Origin: Phascolarctos cinereus
Lineage: Eukaryota > Chordata > Mammalia > Diprotodontia > Phascolarctidae
Direction: 5' to 3'
Assembly: GCF_002099425.1 (NCBI RefSeq)
Contig: NW_018344226.1
Span: 1,302,001 to 1,366,000, forward strand
DNA length: 64,000 bases
Shown here: positions 10,373 to 19,709 of the stretch, piece after piece
How positions within the stretch are numbered: position 1 is the stretch's first letter
Layout of the letters: each line of letters begins with the position of its first letter
Notes under the pieces: generated by a model
The model's database searches: none
Seen by the model: the letters and a program-made list of their open reading frames with translations, nothing else
Told to the model about the DNA's origin: nothing
Position numbers and translations under genes: made by a program

Positions 10373-11671
10373 GCAATAACCCTACAGCTTTGCAACCAAA
10401 GTCCCACTGAGATCAATCTCATTCATTGGAGCTTTACATAGCAAAAATAAAAATGAATGATTTCCTAAGCCCTTATCACAGTAGATAACATCAGATTGTG
10501 TCTGGGTGAAACTTGGCCTAAAAACTACTAACTTAGATCCAAATGTATTTCAACTAACTTGTTTTAAGCTGCAAATGCCATTTTCTGTGGGTGGGAGGAT
10601 GAGGTTGCTACTCTTCTTTGTTCCTTTGAGGTTTGAAAAATCTTGAGATGTAAAGTGAGATACTATGGCTCAATGTAAGTCAGGGCATGGGGTGTTTTTT
10701 GTTGTTGTTGTTGTTTTTTAAGAAAAGACTCTGTGTGTGTGTGTGTGTGTTGTGTGTGTGTTTGCCTGCACATTCATGTGTGTGTTGTAGTAGTTTAAGA
10801 ACTCTTTTGTATAGTAAGCTTAAAAAAAAAGATATAATAGAAGTATTTTCTACCAGAGTTCCTCTTTGGTGTCATGCAGGTTAAGGCATACCTTTCCCTA
10901 AAAGGCAAAGAACTGGATTGGCTTAGGAGGCTAAAGTTCAAGCTGAGTCACATCTTCCTGGCCATATTGATATAACCTCCTGGTCACCTAAAGGACTAAA
11001 GAGGCCCACTGTGGATCCAGGGCCCTTCAGACTTGGAGGATGTTCCAAGGTTGAAGGGAGATTCACTACACCCAGTTCTGTTGACCAGTTTCTTGATCTC
11101 CATTCTGTATCCTTATTAAATATCCTTTCTATGCTATGAATAAGTAAGCCTCCTTCTTCACTGTTGGATGTGACCTATGAGTATCTCATTTCATTCTAAT
11201 ATCAAACTTAAACTACCAGGGAACCAGCCTGATTCAGTCTCAACTTATGACAAAAGGCAAAACCTAATGGGAAATAAACACAGATAAGTCCTTGGTACAA
11301 CACAATCTATTTGTTGACTATAGCTCAACTATTTCTCCATACTTTTGTTAGGTAAATTAGTCTTTTGCCATCAGCACTCTCCACCCCCTTGTTATCCCAC
11401 TAAAAATTAAGTACCTTGTAAACACTTGCATAGGAAAGGGGTGCTAGTGGGTCAGCTCAAACATGGAGGTATACCCTCAGTATACCAACTCTCTAGTTTC
11501 TCCTCCTATATTGGGGAAGAATTATTGAATCATAATACTAGTCTATCTACATATTTATAATACAGCAGAATCTGAATATATCATAGGATTGCAAAATATT
11601 ACGGACTGGGAAGAACCTCAGATCTTAATGAAGAATCATCAGAAATCCTTCATTATTCTTGGAAAAATATC
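10373..11671. other. Mostly unassigned; includes a GT repeat and an LTR-like stretch
   Basis: A (TG) run lies at 10,732-10,761. At 10,900-11,270 the order of motifs, 'gctatgaataagtaagcctc' followed by a pyrimidine-rich end, recalls an old LTR with a poly(A) signal. I cannot see matching ends or a family, so no element is called. Confidence 0.3.
10732..10761. repeat. (TG)n microsatellite
   Basis: Two adjacent TG runs are separated by one extra T. They lie just downstream of a T/G-rich run at 10,694-10,722. Confidence 0.95.
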
Positions 11672-11675
11672 TCAA

Positions 11676-11898
11676 AAACACCTAGGTGATGAAGTGGATA
11701 GAGCACTGGGCCTGGAGTCAGGAAGACTCATCTTCCTGAGTTCAAATCTGGCCTCAGACACCAGCTGTCTGACTCTGGGCAAGTCACTAATCCTCTTTGC
11801 CTCAGTTTCCTCATCTGTAAAACCACTCCAGTACCTTTGCCAAGAAACCCCAAATAGGGGGATCACAAAGAGTTGGACATGACTGAACAACAAAAAAG
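11676..11898 (+). repeat. Mar1-like CORE-SINE
   Basis: Head 'cctaggtgatgaagtggata', 'ctggagtcaggaagactcat', CORE 'ctgtctgactctgggcaagt', and 3' module 'aaccactccagtacctttgc' ending 'agttggacatgactgaacaa'. A short piece between the CORE and the 3' module is missing. Confidence 0.85.
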
Positions 11899-11904
11899 AA
11901 GATA

Positions 11905-12310
11905 CAGAGAGCTTTGGGAGGGAGGGCACTAGAATGTAGGGGTGGGGGCAGGGATCACACAAGGAAGGCTTGCTTGAGCTGAGTCTTGAAGGAAACTAAG
12001 AATTCTAGAAGGCAAAAGTGAGCAGGGAGTTTATTTTAGGCAAAGGGGACAGCAAAGGCATAGAGATGGTAGATAGAGTGCTACGTCTGAAAAAATAATA
12101 TGAAAGTCAGTTTACTTGGAATGTAGAGGGCCGGAAGTAGAGTGATATATCATAAGGCTGGAAAGATATGTTAGGACTAGGTTGTAAAGAGCTTTAAATG
12201 CCAAAATGAAGAGTTTGCATTTGATCTTAGAGGTCAGAGGTCTGTCTAGATAAAGCCCCTGGAATTCAGTAGATGGGGGAATGTGATGGTCAGACTTGTG
12301 TTGAGACGAG
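11905..12310 (-). repeat. L2-clade LINE reverse-transcriptase fragment
   Basis: The + strand carries 'gctgagtcttgaaggaaact', 'aggttgtaaagagctttaaa' 'tgccaaaatgaagag' and 'gggggaatgtgatggtcaga'. These are the same landmarks, in the same order, as the antisense L2-clade RT region at 50.9-51.6 kb. Decayed, no ORF. Confidence 0.65.
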
Positions 12311-12349
12311 TAGAAGGAGAGAGGGTAAGAATAATAGGAATTGTAATTG

Positions 12350-12530
12350 TAAACTGGAAATTAAAGGAACCCTCAGTGTCCATCTAGTTTGAACACTTCA
12401 TTATATAGGTGAGGAAAATGAGGCCCATCATGCTTAAGTGTTTTATCCAAGGTTACACAGGAAGTATGTGGGATTTGAGCCAAAGTTCTTAGACTCTCGA
12501 ACTAGAAGTTCTAACTTAGAAACTTTGCTG
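12350..12530 (-). repeat. MIR3-like SINE
   Basis: 'cagtgtccatctagtttgaa', 'aggtgaggaaaatgaggccc', 'caaggttacacaggaagtat' and 'gggatttgagccaaagttct' form the antisense MIR3-like signature. Confidence 0.65.
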
Positions 12531-12839
12531 CCCAGGGCAGATTTAGTTTAATGACTGTGAGTAGAGGCAGAGGACAATCTATCCCTGTTGAATATAGTTA
12601 TTCCAGGCAACTCATGGGATGAAGCCCTAGGAAGCTAAAGAATAGTAGTTAAGGGAACAACTACGGGACAGGAGAATTGGGGGGAACCTTGGTGATGTCT
12701 TGTAGTGTCAGACCAGTCAATGTCCGCTAAGTACAGGAACAGCGGACCGAAAGAATGCCACAGGGACAAAGGGTGGGCTTCAGATGTTGGTGACCCTGGG
12801 GTAAAGTCTTAATAATCTCTCCCTAGTTAGATTTCTGGC
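12531..12839. other. Unassigned stretch
   Basis: Just upstream of the CR1/L3 copy. It may be unrecognised 5' sequence of that LINE, but no motif confirms it. Confidence 0.3.
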
Positions 12840-13148
12840 TCCAAGCTTAGAGAACAAATGTCCAAGTTTTCAAAAAGGGGAAGAGAATACAATCTGCAAT
12901 CTAGAGGTCAGTGACCTTGACTTCAAATCCTGGCAAAATTCTAAAAACTATTATTAATATGGTTATTAGTGAACATCCGAAAAAGGAATCAGTGGTCATA
13001 AACCTCTGGCATAAAAAAACAGGTCATGTCCGAATGGCCTACTTCCTTTTTTGGCAGGGTTACTAGATCAGTAGATCAGGGGAATAATTTAGATACAGAT
13101 TATCTAGATTTAACGAAAGTATTTTACAAAGTCTTTTGTGTTATCCTT

Positions 13149-13334
13149 TCATTTTTTAAAATTGAGGTTTAAAAAGAAAACCCATACATCAGTTTCTAAT
13201 TTACCCCTCCCACCTACTGAACCCATCCTTATAACAAAGTGAAGCAAACTGACGAATGAAGCAGCTGTGTACAGCGAATACAATATTCTGTACCCATAGT
13301 TTTCTTATTGTTCTCATGATTGTGGGCCCCACAG
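13149..13334. other. Unidentified insert inside the CR1/L3 LINE
   Basis: The CR1 text breaks off after 'gtgttatccttt' and resumes at 'gtagtataattaggtggctt'. The ~185 bp between includes 'tataacaaagtgaagcaaac' and 'attctgtacccatagttttc'. It resembles no family I can name. Confidence 0.4.
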
Positions 13335-13357
13335 TAGTATAATTAGGTGGCTTTAGA

Positions 13358-13613
13358 GAGAGGTAACATGGCATAGAACTGGCTTCAGAGTCAGGAAGAC
13401 TTGTGTTCAAGTCCCACCTTTAAAGTATATTGGCTGTCAAGTCACTTGACAAGTGATGTGAGCAAATCACTTCCTGGCTCAATGCACCAGGCAACTGTCT
13501 TGGTCTCTAAGTAATGAGAATGTATTTGACCTGCATTGGCAGAAGTTTCTTACCAAGACCTCCTTATACCAAGGAAATCACAGGTCTGGATCAGGTAGAT
13601 TTCGGAATTAGGA
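13358..13613 (+). repeat. CORE-SINE variant with 16-bp TSD
   Basis: Flanked by 'attaggtggctttaga' (13,342-13,357) and 'attatgtggatttaga' (13,614-13,629), two mismatches in 16. The host CR1 text resumes after the second copy. The 3' module 'tgacctgcattggcagaag' and 'aaggaaatcacaggtctgga' is the same family as at 2,490-2,710. Confidence 0.8.
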
Positions 13614-14018
13614 ATTATGTGGATTTAGAATTGGCCAGACCCAAAGGGTATTCGTTTTTTAATAATCATTTGATATCAACTTAAAAGGTAAAATGCTCAA
13701 GGGATCAATTCTTACTTAGTCTTATGCTATTTAACATGTTTACCAGCCACTTGGATGAAGATATAGATGGCCATTCTCCAAGTGCACAAAGCTAAGAGAG
13801 CCAGCTAATGCCTTTGGTCAGAGGCAGGATTCCAGAAAGATGTCCGCCAGCTTCCACATTGGTTGGAATCTAATGAAATGAAATTTACGAAGGGTAAATG
13901 TAAAGTTTTGCACTTTTTAAAAAAGGCACTTCACAAGTTCAGACAGGTGAGGCAAGTCCAGATAGCAGTCTGAGGGAGGTTTTAGTGGATTGCAAAATGA
14001 ACATATCAACAATGTGAC

Positions 14019-14277
14019 TTCTTGTTGTTCAATTGTTTCAATCATGTCTGACTCTTTGGGACCATATTTGGGGTTTTTTGGCAAAGATATGGAAGTGGTT
14101 TGCCATTCCTTCTCTAGCTCATTTTCACAGATAAGGATACTGAGGCAAACAGGATTGTTACTTGCCCAGGGTTACTCAGTTAGTAAGAGTTTCAGGCCTG
14201 ATTTGAACTCAGGAAGATGAGTCTTCCTTACTCTAGCCCCCAAACTCTATCTACTTCGACACCCCAGTGCTCTCTCC
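14019..14277 (-). repeat. Mar1-like CORE-SINE with TSD
   Basis: Flanked by 'atcaacaatgtga' (14,006-14,018) and 'atcaataatgtga' (14,278-14,290). On the + strand it runs from 'ttgttcaattgtttcaatca' through 'ggcaaagatatggaagtggt', 'gataaggatactgaggcaaa' and 'gatttgaactcaggaagatg' to the reversed head. It sits in the CR1/L3 LINE. Confidence 0.85.
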
Positions 14278-14290
14278 ATCAATAATGTGA

Positions 14291-14383
14291 TTGTTGCTGT
14301 TCAGTTGTTTCAGTAGTGTCTGACTCCTCATGACCCCATTTGGGGTTTTCTTGGCAAAGATGCTGGAGAGATTTGCTCCTCCC
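14291..14383 (-). repeat. Mar1-like SINE, 3' part only
   Basis: 'gctgttcagttgtttcagta', 'tttggggttttcttggcaaa' and 'gatgctggagagattt' are the reversed 3' end. It then stops and CR1 text resumes at 'gcaatatgatatg'. The flanks resemble a third copy of the same target motif, so two SINEs hit nearly the same point. Confidence 0.7.
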
Positions 14384-15180
14384 AGCAATATGATATGTGA
14401 TCCCAAACCACTAAGATGACCGTAGGCTGCATTAAAAGAGACACAGTGTCTTTGACTAGGAAGGTAATAGTCCTTCTGTCTTTTACCCTGGTCTAACAGC
14501 ATCTGGAGTACTGTGCTTATTTCTGGACCTCACATTTAAGGAAGGACACTGATAAGTTGCAGAGTATCCAGAGGAGAGCAATAAGGATAATGGAAAGCCT
14601 CAAAGATAACACTATCTAGGGAATGGTTGAAGGAACTGGGGATATTCAGTTGGGAAAAAAAAAAGCTTGGGAAGCAGGGCGCATGGCAGCTGTCTCAAAG
14701 CACTCAAAGGGTTTTAATGTTGAAGAGACAAGACTTGTTCAGTCCGGCCTCAGAAGATAGAAGGAATAATATATAGAAATTGAAAAGAGACAGAGTTAGA
14801 GAAAAACTTGCTAACTATGAGCTATACGAAAATGGAATGGTCTTCCTTGGTAGATGGTGGGTCCTCTTCACTGGAGGTCTTTAAGCCAAAGCTGGATAGC
14901 CATTGATCTGGTATGTTAGAGAAGGCATTCTCATTCAGATAAGGATTATCTTGATGGCCCCTTCCAACTCAGATACTTTGTGATTCTGTAGGCACAGTGT
15001 AAGTATTATTCTTTGTAGGGGAGAAATCTGAAGCTTTTAATTAAAAAAAAAATTAAACTTGATTTCCTAGTTCTGTAGTCTTTCTTTTTAATTTTCTCCT
15101 TTTAATTCTGAATTTAAATTCCAAAAAAGAGCATTTCCTTATAAAGAGTAGAACACAAAAGAGAGGATTCTATATGAAAC

Positions 15181-15358
15181 AGTGAATCTCTCTACTCATA
15201 CCACATTTTTTTAGTACACAGTATATCAGATTGCATACCATATCAGGGAGAGAGGAGGGGAAGGATAAAATTTGGACCTCAGAACTTAAAATAATAAAAC
15301 AACAAATGTTAAAAATTGTCTTTACACATAATTGGGGAAAAATAAAATATTATTTTTA
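15181..15358 (+). repeat. L1-lineage 3' UTR end
   Basis: The order 'gaggggaaggataaaatttg', 'gacctcagaacttaa', 'acaaatgttaaaaattgtct' and 'ttggggaaaaataaaatatt' is the terminal part of marsupial L1/HAL1 3' UTRs. It is severely 5' truncated. Confidence 0.65.
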
Positions 15359-15693
15359 AAAGCATATAGTAAATTCCACATATTACTTTCAAAATGCCTG
15401 TGCTTTATTCTGAAGTTTCTTCTGCTCTCTTGTATGCACTCAAAAAAATGTTTCAATGTCTCACTTTATGGGGGCATAAGAATTGCTAACCACCTCTTTT
15501 CCCCAATCCTCTCATGAAAACACCAAGAAAAAATGTAAAAAGCAAACAAAAAAATTGTAACAAATAAGCATAGTCAATCAAAACAAGTCTATATGCTGAC
15601 CCCATCTAAAAATGTAAGCCTCTTTCTGTGCCTTGAATCTTCTGGTCATTTGTTTGGTAAGAGGTCCTGCAGAAAAATGATTAGTGATTTTGC
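15359..15693 (-). repeat. Older L1-lineage copy, 3' UTR portion
   Basis: This is antisense L1-type 3' UTR ('aattccacatattactttca', 'gcatagtcaatcaaaacaag'). It belongs with the piece at 18,631-19,395 on the far side of the younger HAL1 insertion, whose TSD sits at both junctions. Confidence 0.6.
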
Positions 15694-16537
15694 ATCAGTC
15701 AGAATTCTTTTTTTTTCTTCAGATTTTATTAATTTATTTATTTTTAGTTTTCAACATTCACTTCCCCAAGATTTTGAGTTCCAAATTTTCTCCCCATCTC
15801 ATCCCTCCTCCCACCCCAAGATGGCGTGCATTCTGAATATCCTTTCCCCTAATCTGTTCTCTCTTCTATCACCCCCATCTTCTCTTATCCCCTTCCCCTT
15901 CAATTTTCCCATAGAGCAGGATAGATTTCTATACTCCATTGCCTGTATATCTTATTTCCCAGTTGCACGTGAAAACAATTTTTAACATTTGTTTTTAAAA
16001 CTTTGAGTTCCAAATTTTCTCCCTTCCTCCCTCCCACCCACCCTCATTGAGAAGGCAAGCAACTCGATACTGGTTATACATGTGTAGTCATGCAAAACAC
16101 TTCCATAGTGGTCATGTTGTAAAAAACTAACTGTATTTCCCTTAATCCTAACCCCTCCCCCCATTTATTCTATTCTCTTTTTTGACCCTGTCCCTCCTTA
16201 GAAGTGTTTGCTTCTGACTACCCCCTCCCCCAGTTTGCCCTCCCCTCTATCATCCCCCTGCTCTCTTGTCCTCCTCCCCCTATTTTCCCGTAGGGTAAGA
16301 TAGATTTCCATACCCAACTGAGTGTGTCCTTAAGCCAAGTCTGATGAGAATAAGATTCACTCATTCCCTCTCACCTTCCCCTGTTTCCCCTCCACTGTAA
16401 AAGCCTTTACTTGTCTGTTTTATGTGAGATAATTTACCCCATTCTACCTCTCCCTTTCTCCTTCTACCAGTATAATCCTCTCTCACTCAATTTTATTCTG
16501 CAGATATCACCCTTTCATCTTCAACTCACCCTGTACC

Positions 16538-16594
<57 letters not shown>
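16538..16594. repeat. (ATCT)n microsatellite
   Basis: About 14 ATCT units followed by a short CATA repeat to about 16,610, inside the HAL1 3' UTR. Confidence 0.95.
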
Positions 16595-16595
<1 letters not shown>

Positions 16596-16999
16596 ACATA
16601 CATACATATAATTTTTCCCTCCAACTTCTCTAATACTGACTAAGGTCTCATGAGTTACAAATATCATCTTTCCATGCAGGAATGTAAACAGTTCAACCTT
16701 AATAAGTCCCTTATGATTTCTCTTTCCTGTTTACCTCTTCATGTTTCTTTTGAGTCTTTTATTTGAAAGTCAAATTTTCTGGTCTTTTCAGCAAGAATGC
16801 TTGAAAGTCTTCTATTTTACTGAATTTCCATTTTTTCCCCTGAAGGATTATATATAGGTGATTCTTGGTTGTAATCCTATCTCCTTTGCCCTCTGGAATA
16901 TTATATTCCAAGCCCTCTGGTTCTTTAATGTAGAAGCTACTAAATTTTGTGTTATCCTAATTGTGTTTCCACAGTACTTTGAATTTTTCTGGCTGCTTG

Positions 17000-17950
17000 C
17001 AATATTTTCTCCTTGACCTGGGAACACTGGAATTTGTCTACAATATTCCTAGGAGTTTTCCTTTGGGGATCTCTTTTAGGAGGTGATCAGTGGATTCTTT
17101 CAATTTCTATTTTACCCTCTGGTTCTAAAATATCAGGGTAGTTTTCCTTGATAATTTCTTGAAAGAAGATGTCTAGGCTGTTTTGTTGATCGTGGCTTTC
17201 AGATAGTCCAATATTTTTTAAATGATCTCTCCTGGATCTATTTTCCAGGTAAGTTGTTTTTCCAAGATATTTCACATTGTTTTCTATTTTTTCATTCTTT
17301 TGGTTTTGTTTTACAATGTCTGGATTTCTCATAAAGTCACTAGCTTTCAATTCCTCCATTCTCATTTTTAAGGAAGTATTTTCTTCAGCGAGCTTTTGGA
17401 CTTCCTTTTCCTTTTGGCCAGTCTTGCTTTTTAGGGCATTCTTCTCCTCATTGGCTTTTTGGAACTCTTTTGCCATTTGGGTTAGGCTATTTTTCAAGGT
17501 GTTATTTTCAGTATTTTTTTGTGCTTCCTTTAGCAAGCTGTTGACTTGTTTTTCATGATTTTCTTGTATCACTCTGATTTCTCTTCCCAGTTTTCCCTCT
17601 ACTTCTCTTACTTGCTTCTCAAAATTTTTTTTGAGCTCTTCCATGGTCTGGGACCAATTCATATTTTTCTTGGAGGCTTTGGATGTAGGAGCTTTGACTT
17701 TGTTTTTGTGTTTGGTGAAGCAATTGGCGTTAAGTGACTTGCCCAGAGTCACACAGCTAGTTAAGTGTTATGTGTCTGAGGCTGGATTTGAACTCGGGAA
17801 CTCCTGACTCCAGGGCCAGTGCTCCATGCACTGTGCCACCTAGCTGCCCCGGAGCTTTGACTTTGTTGTCTTCTTCTGGTTGTATGTTTTGATCTTCTTT
17901 GTTACCAAAGAAAGATTCTATGGTCCGAGTTTTTTGCACAGTTTGCTCAT
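17000..17950 (-). pseudogene. HAL1 ORF1p remnant (coiled coil plus start of RRM-like domain)
   Basis: The longest frame (17,087-17,752) encodes the L1 ORF1 protein, an RNA-binding chaperone of LINE particles. Its N-terminal piece continues beyond the SINE as QKTRTIESFFGNKED (17,868-17,940). The part present has a long heptad-rich coiled coil with KKNFEKQVREVEGKL and KEFQKANEEKNALKSK. It then has NRSRRDHLKNIGL and FFQEIIKENYPDILEPEGKI, the beginning of the RRM-like domain. A stop follows ERIH at the 3' end. The minus strand after it still resembles ORF1 C-terminal text but is out of frame. No basic C-terminal domain is intact. Confidence 0.8.
17706..17850 (-). repeat. WSINE1-like poly(A) SINE inside HAL1 ORF1
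   Basis: Perfect 17-bp duplication 'ggagctttgactttgtt' at 17,689-17,705 and 17,851-17,867. The insert reads, antisense, from an A-rich tail through 'gttaagtgacttgcccagag' to the head 'cacctagctgcccc'. A perfect TSD of L1-like length points to recent L1-driven insertion. It splits the ORF1 frame. Confidence 0.93.
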
Positions 17951-18630
17951 GATCCCAGCCAATTACTTGAGTAATTAACTCTTTGTTAAGGTAGGAGTCT
18001 GCTTCTAATGTGGAGAATGTTTTGTGCAGCTGTTTTCACAGATACCTCTAGGGACCTGTGGATTTTCAGTTCTTCCAGGGTAGTATAACCAAGGGCAAAG
18101 TGTTTTTTCCTTTCCTGGACTGTGCTCTGGTCGATGAGTGACCACAAGCACTGTTTTCTGCCTTGGAACTGTGAGGAGGATTCTCTCTGTACCAAGGCAC
18201 AAGCTCTACCATGCCAGCACTCCTCCTCACCGCAGGACCACCACCCAAAACTGTGACCGAGCTTCTCTCTCACCTTGGTCACAGACTTTTCCTACTGACC
18301 TTCTAAGTTGTCTTTGGTGTTTGTGGGTTGAGAAGTCTGGAAACCTGCCTGTGATTCAGTCCTCTGAGGCCTGCTCCAGCTTTGCTGAGGCCTGTTTTGC
18401 CTGTGCAACCAAGCTGAACTGTGTTCCTCTCCCTGCTTGGCACAATAGACCTTTCCAATCAACCATCCAGGTTGTCTTGGGCTGGAAATTTGTTTCACCC
18501 TGTCTTTTTATGGGCTCTGTTGCTTTAGAATTTGTTTAGAGTCATTTTTTACAGGTATTTGGATGGATTTAGGGGAGAGCTCAAGCAAGTCACTGCTTTT
18601 ACTCTGCCATCTTGATCAGTCAAAATTCTT

Positions 18631-19395
18631 AAATCTTTTTCACAGTTCTTTTTCTTTAGAATGACATTGTTCTAGTATAAATTGTTCTTCTGGTTCTACT
18701 CATTTCATTCTTCATTAGTTCCCACTACCCAGAATTCTCTGGATTGTCTCTTTTGACATTTCTTGTAGCACAATCATATTCCGTTATTTCCATTACACAT
18801 ACTACAATTTGTTCAGCCTTTTCCCAATTGATAAGCACCCCTGAAGAGTCTAGTGCTCTGCTCTTCTTTTTTCTCTTTTAATCCCCCCTCTAGTATCAGC
18901 AAGTTTGTTTTGTTTGTGACTATTCCTTCCTTGGTATTTTTCCTACCTCTTAACTTTCCCTATCTTGGCTTATTTCCTTGTTGTGTTTGATGTATTTCTA
19001 CACTGAACCTTCTAGGTGCTTGTACAACTCTTCTTTGTTCAAGTCGTATGACTGAATTTCATCTGATTGATACCCATTCTCCCCTGCCCCTTCCTCTATA
19101 TTTGCAAACTTTTTTCACGTACACCATTTATGAGAAGTAGCAAGTCCCATCCCCTACTTCCTTCTTTCTATACTTGTATATTCCTTTTATTTTCCTTTCT
19201 CTTAAAACCCTCAAAACAGAACCAATCCACTGCAAGGTCTTGTTTTTCATATTTAACTCCCTCAATACCCTTTGAAGACATTAAGGTCCTAAAAGGACAC
19301 TTGTTTCTTCTCCCCCTATTAGAATTTTGGCTATGGAATTCCTAGGATTTTTTCTTTGGGGTTTGTTCAAGGAAGTGTTAAATGAATTCCTTCCT
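18631..19395 (-). repeat. Older L1-lineage copy, continuation
   Basis: Antisense text 'taaattgttcttctggttct', 'attacacatactacaatttg' 'ttcagcc' is the L1 ORF2 end and 3' UTR. Near 19,335-19,395 'attcctaggattttttcttt' parallels the ORF1 text of the inner HAL1 at 17,047-17,070. The piece from 18,850 to 19,330 is assigned with less certainty. Together with 15,359-15,693 this is the copy into which the HAL1 inserted. Confidence 0.55.
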
Positions 19396-19709
19396 CTACC
19401 CCTCAACCAAATTGTTTTATAACAGGGAGATATTAGTGAAGGAGTCACCAGGTTCCCTCCAACTAGACTGTAGTAACAGCAACAGCTATTGGTGACTTGG
19501 GCCATTTTGAAGTTGCTGTAGATGGTTCTAGTTATGGAGCCAATGGAAAACAGCTTTTCCCAACCAGGTGGAAGGCCAAGCAAAATGTACACACATGCTC
19601 TAGTCCTCATGATTCTCCAGGAAGAATCTTCTTAGTGGATCATGTGGAAAATACCCTTTTAGCAAACTGATGAGGTCTGCACACGCCTCAGATTCTTTAT
19701 TAGACATAG
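19396..19709. other. Unassigned stretch
   Basis: No gene or repeat family is recognised. It may include unrecognised 5' sequence of the older L1-lineage copy. Confidence 0.3.

Larger units (their letters stand above)
12840..14990 (+). repeat. CR1/L3 LINE, 3' half of ORF2 and 3' UTR, multiply interrupted
   Basis: The host element is visible in four blocks. One block, 12,840-13,148, can be read as a decayed RT frame (IYLDLTKVFYKVF, compare VYLDFSKAFDKV in CR1). The others are 13,335-13,357, 13,614-14,018 and 14,384-14,990. The second large block has 'cttatgctatttaacatgtt' and 'acttggatgaagatatagat'. The last has 'catctggagtactgtgctta', 'ttcactggaggtctttaagc' and the terminal 'cttccaactcagatactttg' 'tgattctgt'. 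All frames are broken. Interruptions are an unassigned ~180-bp piece, a CORE-SINE variant and two Mar1-like SINEs. Confidence 0.8.
15710..18614 (-). repeat. HAL1-type LINE (ORF1 only) with 16-bp TSD
   Basis: Flanked by 'atcagtcagaattctt' (15,694-15,709) and 'atcagtcaaaattctt' (18,615-18,630), one mismatch. Reading the minus strand, it opens at the 'caagatggcagagtaaaag' motif common at L1 5' ends and has a ~0.65-kb leader. A decayed ORF1 starts near 17.95 kb, and a ~1.3-kb G-rich 3' UTR ends in an A-rich tail. No ORF2 sequence lies between ORF1 and the 3' UTR, so it fits the half-L1 (HAL1) class rather than a normal L1. A short SINE interrupts ORF1. The 3' UTR holds an ATCT-type microsatellite and a repeated 'gaaaatttggaactcaaa' module. 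Confidence 0.8.

Noticed and set aside
15593-15985. 130-codon plus-strand frame
   Set aside because: It covers the junction of an L1 3' UTR and the antisense pyrimidine-rich HAL1 3' UTR, and crosses a target duplication.
16411-16611. 66-codon frame with an Ile-Tyr-Leu-Ser repeat
   Set aside because: Translated ATCT microsatellite inside the HAL1 3' UTR.
17277-17737. Plus-strand frames of 93 and 63 codons rich in F, S and L
   Set aside because: They are the antisense of the HAL1 ORF1 coiled coil. Their composition is explained by Lys/Glu codons read backwards.
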